Of a stretch of DNA of 64,000 bases, positions 25,262 through 36,925 are shown piece by piece. Position 1 is the stretch's first letter, and each line of letters begins with the position of its first letter. Source of the DNA: Lucifuga dentata. Its lineage: Eukaryota; Chordata; Actinopteri; Ophidiiformes; Bythitidae. The DNA lies in the NCBI GenBank assembly GCA_014773175.1, contig VXCM01000225.1, positions 62,001 through 126,000 on the forward strand, given 5' to 3'. The translations under genes were made by a program, and so were the position numbers. Under the pieces are notes generated by a model that saw only the letters and a program-made list of their open reading frames with translations, searched no databases and was not told the DNA's origin.

Positions 25262-25985
25262 TTGCTGGTTTGTGGGTGTGCTGGGTCAAGACTAAGGTCC
25301 AGGCTTTCACCGACTGCGTGGATTCAGCCATCAGCAGTGTGTCTGTAAGCAGGGAGAGTGTTGAATTTATTGAGAGATTCATTTAATTTGGCAGTGACAT
25401 CTGGAAGCTCGTCCTATGAGGTTGAGAGACGTCTACGGGCCTGCAGGGTCATGGGGTCATTGGACAGGGTGTATGGTGCTGCTGATATCTCTGCAAGAAG
25501 ATGAAGGTCCAAGTCTTTAGAGTCTTGGTGCTTCCGGTCTTACTTTATGGTTAGGAGACCTGGATGCTAACCAGTGACTTGAGACAATGACTGGATGTCT
25601 TCGATACTTGGTCTCTCCAGAGAATTCTTGGGTACCGCTGGTCTGACTTTGTGTCAAATGAATGGTTGCTCTAGAAGGCCTGGATGAGACTGATTACCAG
25701 CATTGTGAGGGAAGCACCAGTTGCGACACTACGGCCATGTTGTGCATTTTTCTGAGGATGATCCAGCACTCAGGTGCCTCATTGCTGAGGACCCCAGTGA
25801 CTGGACCCAGCCGAGGGGACGCCCACGTAACATCTGGCTGCAGCAAATGGATGGGTACCTCCGCGAGATGGGGAGGGGTCACAGGTCTGCCAGGATGGTT
25901 GCCATTCAAGACCCGAGGCGTTTGTTTCTGTCGCATGGTGGATGTGGCAATCCGCAGCCCAGCGCATGCTCCTAGCCTGACCTGA
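25262..25985 (+). pseudogene. Non-LTR retrotransposon ORF2 C-terminal fragment
   Basis: Translation in two frames gives the region just after the reverse transcriptase domain of a LINE. Near 25501 one reads MKVQVFRVLVLPVLLYG, followed by a stop where the usual cysteine of 'YGCETW' stands, then ETWMLTSDLR, another stop, and RILGYRWSDFVSNE. After a frameshift near 25720 come RHYGHVVHFSEDDPALR and RPRNIWLQQMDGYLREMG. At least three in-frame stops and one frameshift show it is dead. The 5' part, with the endonuclease and catalytic RT motifs, is absent. I am sure of the LINE origin; the clade is not determined. Confidence 0.85.
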
Positions 25986-28084
25986 CTGAGATCTTACCTC
26001 CAGAAAGTAACTGTTTTGATTTGATAATTGTTCTGTTTTGGACTGAGCATCTTAAGATTTCACACCTGAGACCATCTTTCAGTTGGATGACCTCAGGTGC
26101 AGCTCCGTGCAGGTAAACATCTGTCTTGCTGCAGTATTCGTGTTTTGAGCCAGATACACCGAACGAATACTAGCTACTGCTTTCTAACTAAGCATGCACT
26201 CTGACTTTATATAAACGGAAGTGAAACGCAAAACTTTTTGACAGATAACAAGTATCTCAAGCATATTCAGAAAAGAAAAACAAAGACGATTGGACAGTTG
26301 TTGAATTGTAGATTATATTCTACTTAACACAATTTGATGTATCTTAATTGGGCTAATATTTATAGTCTCTAAATACAAATCTCCATCATATGTAATCCAT
26401 CACATAAATGCCATCCAGTTATTAAGATTTAAGTGCTGATTTTAAACAGCACATATACACACTCAACCTTTTGTCAATTCCATCTGCCAGCCCTATAACT
26501 TTAAAAAGCATCCATGTGTGACTCACTGCTCTGGTGAAATGCTGCGTTAAAAGTCTTACACAGTATTTATTGCTGAAACTGCTTTGATTCTCCTTCTGTC
26601 CAGAAAAAAAAAAAAAAAAAAAAAAAATCTCTCCTAAAACTGACAATATCATCTGGTGCTAAATCAGCAGATGATGAGAGATACTACTATGAGTCAGTAT
26701 TACAAGTTTGGGGGCATCTGTCTGTCTACAAACAGATGTTTCCTCTAATCCTCTCTTTTTTTGTTCACTTTCGTGGTCTACTTTTTCAGCTGCCTACTTT
26801 CAATCCTTGCTAAATCCCCGTGTTTTTACGACCCTTACTGCAGTGCCACCATGACGGCAGTATATTCTCTTTATGAGGTGACAGGCTATGTCATAAGCGC
26901 CCTGTAGCTACTTAAAATGCTAAAATGTGTTGTTTTATTTGGCCGGATGGATTCAGGCATGTTTTATATATATTTATGACATAAATTATTTTTGGTGCAC
27001 TTTGCTCTTTTGTTACAACCGCTTAGACCTGCTCGGTACTGCTGCTTATTCCAAACCGTTGTTATTGCTTATAGTTTTAGAAAACATTAGTTTCTGTGTT
27101 CCAGAAGATTTTTGCAGTTCCCGAGCATCGAGAGCAGAGAACGCTAAATGTAAAAACTGTGATGAAATTATGGCTTGAATGATTATTGCGTTTTATCTAT
27201 TAATTGTTGATACAGAATAAAAGATATTTTTTTTCTACTTGAAAATGTGAGATTATTTCTTGAAAGTATGAAAATGAGCCCCTGGTGAAACATAAAGAAA
27301 CCAAAGGTTTTTTTTTTATATATCTAAGCCATTAGAGGATTATTTAAGCTGTCAAAAGCAACTATTACTCCCACTGACATTACGTCCCGAGGGGAAATGT
27401 AGCGATAAAAACAAAGCACTTCATCTTTTAACCTTATCCAGCAAATAATGGTGTTCTAATTCTGTATAATTCCAGAAGAGAGCAGCAACAACACTAGAAC
27501 TCAGAGGAACGTACCTATGTTAATGAAGTAACTTCAGAGCTTTTTCAACAGAGACCACTAATGAGATGGGGATTGGCAGAGGGGATTGTTATGCGTTTGA
27601 AATGCTAATTAAATTTAGAAGTGAAACTACATCCTGCTCACATGGCAATACAGAGATAGTCCAGTGAAGATTTCACTAATAGAAACAAGAAGTGTAAAAG
27701 TAAAGAAAAAACAAATGTTTTTCTGCCATGGTTAAAGGACATTTGAACTGACGTCATTGCAGATTACAATGAACTATTATGTCTCATTAATGTCAAATGT
27801 GCTGTACGCAATGTACTGTATGATACACTATATGTCATATTGTGGTAAGATATTGCATGAAGTCAACATCAAGGAGATCACAGCTCAATCTGTGCCTTGG
27901 AAATGAAAGTGTTTTGTGGCTGTGGTGTTGGAGCAGATGAATATCTGGTATCTGGGTCATCTTGGTGTTGCTGCTTTAGCTGATGTTTGCATGTGTCACA
28001 TTTATAGTTCAGTTTACTGTCAGACATCCATTTATCAGTGAATTCAAACTGTTTGTGTGTGTGTGTGTGCGCGCGCCTGTGAGC
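25986..28084. other. Unremarkable DNA with poly(A) and a TG/CG tract
   Basis: Poly(A) at 26604-26626 and a (TG)n(CG)n tract at 28054-28076. The rest is AT-rich DNA without recognisable exons or transposons. Confidence 0.5.
28054..28076. repeat. (TG)n followed by (CG)n, purine-pyrimidine alternation
   Basis: About eight TG units pass straight into four CG/GC units. Strictly alternating purine-pyrimidine sequence of this type can adopt Z-DNA. It lies just outside the 3' end of the neighbouring minus-strand LINE. Confidence 0.85.
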
Positions 28085-29030
28085 CATTTCTTTTCATTTC
28101 ATTTTCATTTTATTCGACTTGTGACCATATAAATGGAATGGAGTACTAACAATACATATAACAATACATATAGGGCAAGCAGCACAGGTAAAAAAAGAAA
28201 AACAGCCAAAATCACTTTAAATTAACACATATTTCAAAAAAGGCACCAATTTACAGATTAGTTTTGGATTCTCTGACTGCAATAACAAAACCAACTGAAA
28301 CATAGATGGACACTTAACATAATACATGGGCAAATACTTTTCTCTAGATTGCATATTTCCATATTTGTGCATTCAAACATTACAATATTCATCCCCAACA
28401 CGGTTGTCATTGCATAATTTACATATTATATTTTTCCTTTCTAACCCTATATATCTTCCAATAACATTTGGAATTCTAGTATTAAGTCTAAAGTCACAAA
28501 TCGCTCGTCTCTCCTCCTATTTTGTTGCAATAAATACTTTTCAAAGTTAAACTCCTTCTTAAATTCAACATAAAGGTCACAAGATGACATCTGCTGTAAC
28601 TTCTGTACAAACTGATCTTCTATCGGTTCAGTAGTTTTTTTTTTCTTTTCAAGCCAGTTAATTTTGTCACACTTATGTGAAAACCAGACATAATAAAACC
28701 CACATTCATCTAAATTTGCTTAACATAAGTCATCCATGCTGATATATAGACTCCATTTCTGCATAATTCATATAAACAGGTATTCATCCTGTGACTAAGA
28801 TTATCTTCCTTACTGTTCAAAAGTCCTTCCCAATAACCAATCATTCTCTTTTTATTTGCAGTATTAATGGGCATTTTCCCAGCTCTTCTTACACCATATT
28901 ATTACATGTTGTCATTTTAACACTTAATATGTACTCAGTATGTCTATTAAGCAGAAGTGATATCCAGCATTCATACATGTGCCAGTTATTTTTCCAAAAG
29001 TTATGAGACTTTGTAAGAATTTAATAGCAA
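28085..29030 (-). pseudogene. LINE ORF2 C-terminus and 3' end
   Basis: Reading the minus strand from 29030 downwards gives a degraded LINE ORF2 end. First comes HMYECWISLLLNRHTEYI, then EELGKCPLILQIK, IGYWEGLLNSKED and ISAWMTYVKQI. After a frameshift follow DECGFYYVWFSHKCDKINW and FKKEFNFEKYLLQQ, then a tail with KCPSMFQLVLLLQSENPKL. The order GELG..PL / YW / W..YV..IL..CG...VW / FKKEF.FEKYL is that of a known non-LTR family end. Several stops and frameshifts are present. The 3' flank ends in GTCGAATAAAATG and an A/T-rich tail, as expected for a 5'-truncated insertion. It is a different family from the copy at 25.3 kb. Confidence 0.8.
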
Positions 29031-29284
29031 AACATAACTGAGACATTATTGTGACTATTTATGATAGGTGAAGGTTATGTCAAAAAAAAAAAAAAAAAAA
29101 ATCTCGCAAAGATTTAAAGGTTTTTTCTTCTCTTCTGAGTAATGGAACTGTAAACATGGTCAAAATGTTATTTCTTATGACAAAACATTAAAATCATACA
29201 GTGCATTTAGCATTTGCCCTTATGGTATTTTAGAGAAAATATCTGGTCAGCCAATTTCCTTGTTATTGTGCTTTATAATACCGT
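29031..29284. other. Short AT-rich spacer with poly(A)
   Basis: Poly(A) at 29082-29100 and otherwise plain DNA next to the truncated end of the minus-strand LINE. Confidence 0.5.
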
Positions 29285-29345
29285 TTTAGATAAGATAAGA
29301 TTGACTATTGATCCTGCGGGAGAAAATGGGTCATTGCAGTAGGAA
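29285..29345. repeat. LINE/SINE tail-like fragment
   Basis: AGATAAGATAAGATTGAC followed by TATTGATCC and a GGGAGAAAATGGG segment resembles the 'GATAAGATA...TTTATTGATCCC...GGGGAAAT' ends of widespread fish retroposons. It is short and diverged, so the family is uncertain. Confidence 0.4.
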
Positions 29346-31424
29346 TGAATAGGAGGTTAGATTTCAGAACAGAGAGTAAAAATAGGATAATGGATGTGAA
29401 TGGAAAGGTATTAAAGGTTAATCAATAAGCAAGATGAATGATTAAGGATTTTATGATGCAAATAAATCATCTCTATGATGGACACAAAGAATTCTCACAA
29501 TGAAGATAGAAGATATTTTATTCTGAATCGGACCACGCTGCTGAAATATGTAGAGTGGACACATGTTAGAAATAATTCATGTCACATGAAGAGTTCAGCA
29601 GCATCAGGCGTGTTCTCAGGGCAGCCAGGAGAGAGGGATGCTGTAAATTGTGGCATTGTTTGTGGACAAGCTTTTCCACGCCTGCTCCCTCCGTGGGGCT
29701 TACAGGATTCAGAGGTCAAGCCAGTTCTGCAGAGTCACCACTGCTTTCTCAGTACGAGGTGAATTAGCTTGATAATTGGTCTACGGAGACGCCTCGCTCT
29801 GTAGAGAGAGACAGGAGCGTGATGCAAAGATGGTTTGTAAAGGAAGATTAAATAGGACAGAGAAAGCCACAGAGGTGTTCTTTTCTTTTCTTTTCTTTTT
29901 CTCAGTAATGTACACAGTCTTAAAGCACACAGTGAGGGAAAAGTCGAGGGAGTTAAGAGATGGCAATGGAAATACCATCTGGAGAAGAAGATGACAACCA
30001 TCTCGACTTATAAATATTGGAGCCCCGAGTACAGCTCTGTCAAGCAGAACATCATTTACTCTGCCTGAAGACTGTCTGCATCGATTCAGCTTTACCATTG
30101 ACAGCAAATTCAAACTACATGCTTCAGCTTCCCACCTTGTCAATGAGATTTGATGGAATTATATGGTAAATGAGGCTGCCGTCTTGTTAAATTAGCATGA
30201 CACGGAATAGAACTAACATGTGTGAGCTGACGTTGATTTAGCTAACAGTCTGTGTTAGAAGCTGGTTTAATGGGGACAAGCTTTTAAATGGCTTTTGAGT
30301 AACTTTAGAAATGTTCAATTGATGTTTGTTTTAAGTGATTTGTGGTTTAATATGAAAAATATGTTGAATTAAAGCCTGGCTCACATTTGATTCTTGTGGG
30401 GTAAAAGATATGATAGCAGCACTTTATATCAGCTCTTTGTTTTTTACAGGAGCGCTTTTTTTTTTTTTTTTTTTTTTTGGCAAGTTTCACTCAAATGTGA
30501 GTTCTAAAGAGTTGTGGCCGGAATACACAACTTAAAATGTCACCACAACAAAAAAGAGAAATTCAATTTCCACCTGTAAAACCTGCAATGTGCCGCAATT
30601 TCTATTTTTGCATATCTGCCATCATAATTTTCATCCAATACATACTGTGATAAGCCAGTATTTGCCTGATATATTGGTCAGGCTGCAGGTGTATCTGAAA
30701 AATCATTTAATTTTTATGGGTAAAAGTCGAGCAATATATGCTGATGTCATCAAGATGTCTTCATATTTTCACTGTACTGCCACTCGACTGCAAAGGGAAC
30801 TGTAAGGCAAAATCTGACAGCGAAGACGTGACTCGTGAGCAGGCGGGATAAACTCTGACTCTCACAGAAACTCGGTGAACTCCAGAAAAACCCCCTATAT
30901 AGTTTCGGAGTTAGAAGTTTTCTGTCGACTTGCAGATTAAATAACAAGCAATTCGCAACCCCAATTGGGGATAAACATAGTTAAGTCCTCTAGAAGTACT
31001 GCTTGTCCTCTCAGGAGACACCAACTCTGAAGCAGTGGATGTGCTGGAGTTTGTGACACGGCACATCTCTTTTCAGTTGTCGTAACAAGAAGAAGCAGCT
31101 ACCTGCCATTTTAATTGCATTTCTCACTTTAGACTAATCACAGAAGACGTCGTGGCCCTCTGGGCAGTCAGCCAGCTGGAGCAGAAGGACATCGCCTGTC
31201 AAATTTATTCTCTGGCAACAAAAACTACGGCAATAACATGGGAAGCCACTCCACAAAATCAACTCATTCATAACATTTAACTTCATTGTTATTTCAGTTT
31301 TAGACATTTTGGTATGAGTGGACATAACACTTTGGTCTAATCAGTAACAGGTCAGCGCAATTTTAACGCTTATTACTTACAGTGTTTTTATTTTATGTAT
31401 TACTTTGTGGGAATTTGATTATAA
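29346..31424. other. Non-coding DNA, no gene recognised
   Basis: A (TTTTC)n patch lies at 29879-29901, a poly(T) at 30457-30478 and a perfect palindrome CCCCAATTGGGG at 30959-30970. Two overlapping frames of 95 and 62 codons start near 29.5 kb in different frames of the plus strand, and an 88-codon and a 120-codon frame on the minus strand overlap each other. None is recognisable. Confidence 0.45.
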
Positions 31425-31560
31425 TAATAATAAAATTTCATTTATAAAGCGCATATCTCAAAACTGTAGGCGCTGTACACAAAGTGAGATCAGATAAAAA
31501 TTAAAACAATGAACAATGTAAAAGCACACACTAAAAACACTTAAAATTATACATTTATAA
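31425..31560. repeat. Dispersed 'ATTTATAAAGCGC' type repeat
   Basis: TTTCATTTATAAAGCGCATA followed by GTAGGCGCTGTACACAAAG resembles a short dispersed motif (ATTTATAWAGCGC ... AAGCGCTTTACA) common in metazoan genomes and often found at retroposon ends. AATAAT and A-rich runs flank it. Low confidence in any family name. Confidence 0.35.
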
Positions 31561-32351
31561 TATATTTATACATTAATTTATTATTATTTATAAAATGCTA
31601 ACACTTGAAATTATACATTTTCACATGTATGTTTGCAGTCATATGAAGATGAATTTGGTTAATCTGTATATGCAGTTTTATTATTAGTTCATGTTTTTTA
31701 CATTAAAGTTGTTGAATACTGCATTTTGCCATCTGAAAGACATTATCAGTGTTTTCAAGTTTTCCTTTTGATCATGAAATACCTGAATTTATCACAGTTT
31801 CTTTATACTTTTTGTTTGACAGGTGATCAATGCTTATTTGTGCTGTTTTTGAGGAGGATAGGAATAAATAAATAAAAATATATTATAGAGTCAGTCCTAA
31901 TTTTGAAAAGGTTAAAAAGTTGCACAAGACATGTTAAATATTTATTTTGGTTAAGTTTATTAAGAAAATATTGTGCAGCTTTTAATTTCTAAATGTAATT
32001 GACTCATATGTAAGTGCAAAGTATTTTGGTTTGTATCTCTGGTTGTTGCTTTTGTGTTTTTTTTTTTTTTTTTTTTTTTTTTCCCCTTATACCCTGGGGT
32101 CAAAAGGAAGATAAGTAAAATATCCAATTATCAAAAGTAACTTAAGTTGCTGTATTTACTCTGGATTTTTTCTCACACTATAAGTGACATAGAAAAAGTT
32201 TCTATCAGCGTTGCTATGGTCAGTAATCAATAACCAACAAAATAATGATTCAATTTAGTGAAGAAGCCATTATCTTTCACAGTGAATTAAGCCAAGGTGA
32301 GATGCAATTTTTTTTCCTTTTAAAATCAATCTCAAGTCCCCTAGCCTTACC

Positions 32352-32382
<31 letters not shown>

Positions 32383-32640
32383 CAGCCACATGAATCGATG
32401 TTTTCTGACATCTGTGTCCATCGAGTGCTCTATGCTGTTATATATATTAATGGAGTTTGTTTGCCTCACAGCACTTTTCATTTTCCAGCTGTGATTGTCA
32501 CATGCTAGTCTGTTTGTGATGTGCTGATAGCACAGATCTCACAAAGATACCCTCCACCCACCCCCAAAAACGCATGCTTCAGAGAATGATCCACAGCAGC
32601 AGCAAAGGGCTTAAGCTGACCACCTCATAAATGCTGGCCT
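31561..32640. other. Unremarkable AT-rich DNA with homopolymers
   Basis: Poly(T) at about 32056-32082 and poly(A) at 32356-32382. No gene or transposon recognised. Confidence 0.5.
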
Positions 32641-33130
32641 TGCAGACGTAACACGGTTCGAGTAATCTCCGTGCTGAAAAACGCCCAGATGTGCCCAGAT
32701 CTCCTCCAGGCAGCACAAACATCTTTAGGGTGTAATTACATTCAACTGCGTTCTGAGCTATCTATAGAGCAATTACATTTAAAAACAAAAACACTATTAT
32801 TGGACGACTGTGCAGATCGCCGTCCTCAGAGACGATACAAAGGCTCACGCCAAATGAATTGGTTGGACAGACCACAGAGAGATGTGTTTAATGTGTTTTG
32901 GTAATTAATCTTAAGGGGATTTTCTTGCCAGTTGGTTTTTTTGTTGTTTTTTAAGGCTCCTCATTATTCTGTTGACCTGAGGTCATGCTAATGAACCGCT
33001 AAGTGACTCACCTTTAGCCTGCCCACCACGTAACAGTCAACTTATCACCAGTTTCAATTTCCAATTATGGTAATGATTAGTATTTCCACAGCACAGCCTT
33101 AATGTTGAGGGCAACTGAACATGTAGCCAG
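32640..33130. promoter_or_regulatory. Candidate conserved non-coding element
   Basis: Balanced, repeat-free DNA apart from a T-rich run near 32938-32953. It contains a perfect everted nuclear-receptor-type palindrome TGACCTGAGGTCA at 32973-32985, directly followed by ATGCTAATGAAC, and several TAAT cores at 32900 and 33060-33085. A 77-codon frame at 32671-32904 is unrecognisable. The texture is enhancer-like. Confidence 0.35.
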
Positions 33131-34328
33131 CCTGAGCTCCAGCACTACACATGTAATACGTGTACATGTTACATGCGTGTGTCTTCAGAATCAGCATGTT
33201 CAAATCTCCTCTGTTGTTATTGAGAGATTATGATCTAACAGACAGGAATGCTGGAGAAAAAAAGCAAACTTACATTGTCGTCTGCTTTGCTTTCACCGTA
33301 TAAATGTGAAAATGCTGCAGAGATCACTTTGCTCTTTGGTTTTGATGAGATTTTTTTTTTTGTTTTTCAGTAACAAGTTTGTGCTGGAAAGGCAGCCAAT
33401 GATACCGCAACCTACTTACTAACGCAACTATTATTCCAGTGGAGAAAAAAAAGTGTTCTATTTTAGTTTGTCAGTGGGAATCACAACAATAACTGGAAAC
33501 AGTCTTTTCATCACATATTTGATTTACATAAACACTGGCATAGTGGTGATTTTTGTAGTTTCTGAGTAAGTAAATACTGGAGATTTTGCTGTGTTGGGCA
33601 TATCTTCTGAAGTGGCTTAACTCATTTTCAGAATTTTGCAAACTCTCATTCTCTCATGAAGCATTTGCAGACTCGACACAAATCCTACTTCGTTTGGAGG
33701 AAAACCTCCTCAGCCACATGAATCCGTGTTGAATTTGTGTTTTGTTTGTTATGTTTCATTATAGCACAAGTTGAGGTTCAGGGATTTACATCTGTTTTCA
33801 CAATTTCCAAAGTTTCTGAAGTTTAAAGACTGTCAAAACATTATTATAAACACATTATGATTCAGAATTAAAAGGAGAAAAAAAAAAAACTCACTCCAAA
33901 ATGTTTTTCTCGTTAAGTTTTCCAAAGTGAGAGTGTAGGAGGGTCTTGGATTCTCTTTGATGTTTTTTGAATATGTAAGTGTAGATATGTCAGAAGTTTC
34001 ATTATTAAAACTTCAGATTCAACTTCACCTACTTCTCACATTAAGAAAAGAAGTTATAAGTGCATATTCATGAAAATTTTCCTCCTTGATGCGACTGAAT
34101 ATGACTTATTGCACCACTGTCAGCTCTCTGAATTCCTGTAGCTTTTCTGCCTCTGCAAACTTTTAGCATCTTTAGATGTGAAGCTGATGTTGTGCAGTGT
34201 TTAAATGTAACATGAGGAGTTCAGATTCTTATTTGAGGATGCAGTAACGTGACAAACTGGTGTAGAAGGCTACTATTGGTTGTTATGGTAAACAAATGCC
34301 ATCCAGGAATATTTGCAGACACAAACTA
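33131..34328. other. Unremarkable AT-rich DNA
   Basis: No gene, repeat family or clear regulatory block. Short poly(A)/poly(T) tracts only. Confidence 0.5.
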
Positions 34329-34866
34329 TTAAAGGACCATACCATCCATTTTGTATGTTTAAGCCTAATATATTAAATTATCACACATGTAACGTTACTG
34401 AAAATCATTTCCCAAAGCGTACTACTGGAATGGTGAATTAAAAATGTTTTTCCTACCTTCCAGACCTCCATTGGTTTCAGTTCATTCTGCTATTAAAATC
34501 AACTTGTTGATACTGGAAACGTTCTTGGGATAGGTAATCCATNGCATTTAAGCGCAATAAAAAGCGTGGAGTGAATGTATGCCTCCACCGGGGAATATAG
34601 TCCCAAAAGCATTTACGAAAAAATTTAAAGGACCGTGACTTCATAAGGCTGTGTAACTATTAGCAGGAGAAACATGGATTTATGGATTTTTAAGGTGGGT
34701 GTATCACTTGAATATTTGATTTTGAAAGATTAAGAGATTTTGTAAAATATCAGGAAAGCTGAAATACGGTTTTATTCTTTGGGAAATGATTGTCAGTAAC
34801 GTAACATGTATGAAAATTGACTATATTAGGCTCAAACATGCAAAATGGGTGGTATGGTCCTTTTAA
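34329..34866. mobile_element. MITE family A, copy 1
   Basis: The two ends form inverted repeats of roughly 88 bases. The left end reads TTAAAGGACCATACCATCCA and the right end, reverse complemented, reads TTAAAAGGACCATACCACCC, continuing in register to the shared CATTTCCCAAAG. Flanks are compatible with TTAA targets (piggyBac type) or a TWA target (PIF/Harbinger type); one extra T at the right end leaves this open. No coding capacity. An N lies at 34543. A second member in the opposite orientation is at 63166-63604. Confidence 0.8.
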
Positions 34867-35400
34867 ACTCTGTTTTATTTAGTAAAAATGTTTTTGTCTG
34901 TATAAATACTGCACTTCTTCTGAGTTAGAAATGTTTGGTTTTACTGCTGACATGTAATTCTGTGTTGCTGTTCTCATTTAACATCGCCGTTAGGGTCCTC
35001 TATTCAAAGAATAAACGTGGTAGCGGAGGCTGCAGGACATGTCACATGGTTAAGCTGTCACAATGCTCACAACGCAAAAACCCAGAGAGCTGAATAGTAC
35101 ATGTGAATTCCTCATCTGAGGTCGGCTTCCTGTTTTTGTCAGCATAATCTCAGATTAGACCAGTTTTATTTTTCAGAAATAAAAGCAAGTTAATTTGACA
35201 TATTTTAATTTCACTCATATAAGATAACATCAGAAATTAGCCAGTATCACATGACAGTTATGGACAAATTCAAGCATAAAAACTTAATTTGTTTTCCCAA
35301 TTTAATTGTGTGATTTGATATTGTAGGTTTTATCACTTTCTATTTAAAGAACTAAAATCATATCCTTTAAACAGTTAGTAATACTTAGCTGTACTTTACA
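34867..35400. other. Short spacer between two MITEs
   Basis: AT-rich DNA with no recognisable gene or repeat. Confidence 0.5.
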
Positions 35401-35885
35401 TACAACACTGGCCAAAAGTACTGCACCCCATGTATTTTTGTGTAAACTTTTCTTTCTGAGTTAAATTACCACTCCAAATATATCAAAATTTATTTTATTT
35501 TAGTGTGTTAGAGTACAACTGAAAAAAAGGCCAATAGTTTTTAATAGTGTTATGTAGGAAGAAACTTTTGACATATTGTTAAGATTTGCAGAAAAATACC
35601 AATATTATTAGTAGAGATCAAACAGTAAGTTACTGTAAAATATCTTCAGTGAGGTAGGGTCAGAGGTCAAATGGTTTTCATGTGTTTTCACCAACTTGTA
35701 GAAATATTGTAGTCATATTACTACTCTGAAATCCACATTTAAGTCTAAACAATAGTTGAGTATTCTGAACAAATACTCAACTACTTGCAAAACACCAATA
35801 AATGAATTTTGATGTGTTTGGAGTGGTATTTTGGTAAAGTTTACACAAAAATACAGGGGATGCACTACTTTTGGCCAGCGCTGTA
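35401..35885. mobile_element. Tc1/mariner-type MITE
   Basis: The left end, TACAACACTGGCCAAAAGTA, and the reverse complement of the right end, TACAGCGCTGGCCAAAAGTA, share a Tc1/mariner-type terminal repeat flanked by TA. The similarity runs in for some 90 bases on each side: TGTATTTTTGTGTAAACTTT is shared exactly, then ACCACTCCAAA and ATCAAAATT. At 485 bases with no transposase it is a non-autonomous derivative. A 68-codon frame beginning inside the right end is coincidental. Confidence 0.85.
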
Positions 35886-36330
35886 GACTTGTTCATTTAT
35901 GTGACACGGGCACCGAGTCCTCCTGTGCCAGTGTCTGGTGTAAAGACACGAGGACATGCCAGGTCATCAGGTTTGCTGTAAAACCTGATGGGCTTTGGCT
36001 TGGTCTGTCGTCATTACACTGGGGCTGCAATAAATAACTGTTGTGTCTGCAGTTGAATTTTTAGAGCAATAATAAAAAAAAAAGCTTTAGATGCAACAAT
36101 TGCAGGATAAACAAAAATGTAATTGTCAAAAGTTTATCCTCCGCCAAACAATAACTTGTGTATTGCTGATTTGTTTTGGATAGCAGTACAGACGGCATGA
36201 AAATGTTATGGAAGCGCTAGCAAGGCATTTTACAGCGTGCGCAGAGATTGTTTCTGCAAGCTATGTAAAAGAAAAGGATAAATGTGCTTTTGGAATTACA
36301 GTAGCTAATACAACAATTTTATGAGTGACC
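35886..36330. other. Unremarkable DNA
   Basis: No gene or repeat family recognised apart from a short A run near 36072. Confidence 0.5.
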
Positions 36331-36480
36331 TAGCATGAAATTAGATCCTACTCAACCCCTAAAACCGCATTATTGAATTTCATTGGCGATGGTGTCTGTC
36401 TCAAGGCCCTGTTACCAGAGAGGGCCTGATGCGATGGGAATGAAACTGATACGATACAAGACAGCAGACAGAGATTAACA
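36330..36480. promoter_or_regulatory. Candidate conserved non-coding element
   Basis: Repeat-free block with balanced composition. It contains CATTATTGAATTTCATTGGC near 36369 and a direct match between two GGCCCTGTTACC / GGGCCTGATGCG segments. No coding frame. It sits just before the TC repeat at 36537. Confidence 0.28.
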
Positions 36481-36536
36481 AATTTAATCTAGATAATCAA
36501 ATAACAAAATAAAGTCAACGCTATTAAGCTATACGC

Positions 36537-36580
36537 CTCTCTCTCTCCCTCTCTTTCTCTCTCTCTCTCTCTCTTCCTCC
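36537..36580. repeat. Imperfect (TC)n microsatellite
   Basis: CT-rich repeat with a few interruptions. Confidence 0.9.
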
Positions 36581-36775
36581 CATTATATCCTTTTCAGTTT
36601 CATTAGTACGGTGGATCATGCACTCTCCCCCTCCCTACCATCTGCCATAACATCCCAGTTTTGACCCGAATGAGCAGTGCAGTTATAGTTGTCCTCACAA
36701 ATGGTCTCTTTACTGTTTTGAAGCAGGAGGGGTAAGTGCTCAGGCTAGTGGGGGGGGGNGGGGGGGGGGGGGTGT
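36581..36775. other. Non-coding DNA with N-interrupted poly(G)
   Basis: G run at about 36750-36772 with N at 36759. A proline-rich minus-strand frame across it is an artefact. Confidence 0.6.
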
Positions 36776-36925
36776 TAATGGGCACAGATTGATGCATGAT
36801 GAGTGTCCATATTATGCTAATGAACTGCAACAGCCCCTTTCATATGTTCTGCAGAATGAATAGCGGTTAGCGGTAATGGCTAAATTTTGCATAGGGTAAT
36901 GGGAAAATCAAAATCAGTTGTCGTG
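36776..36925. promoter_or_regulatory. Candidate conserved non-coding element
   Basis: Dense TAAT/TAATG cores (GTTAATGGG, GCTAATGAACTGC, GGTAATGGCTAA, GGTAATGGG), an ATGCATGATGAG stretch and a CATATGTTCTGCAG segment, with no repeat and no coding frame. Typical of homeodomain-rich enhancers. Confidence 0.38.

Noticed and set aside
29781..30143. 120-codon minus-strand frame
   Set aside because: Crosses a TTTTC repeat and overlaps other frames; not recognisable.
32640..32700. tRNA-like B box (GGTTCGAG) suggesting a SINE or tRNA
   Set aside because: No matching A box at the right distance, no cloverleaf, no poly(A) tail.
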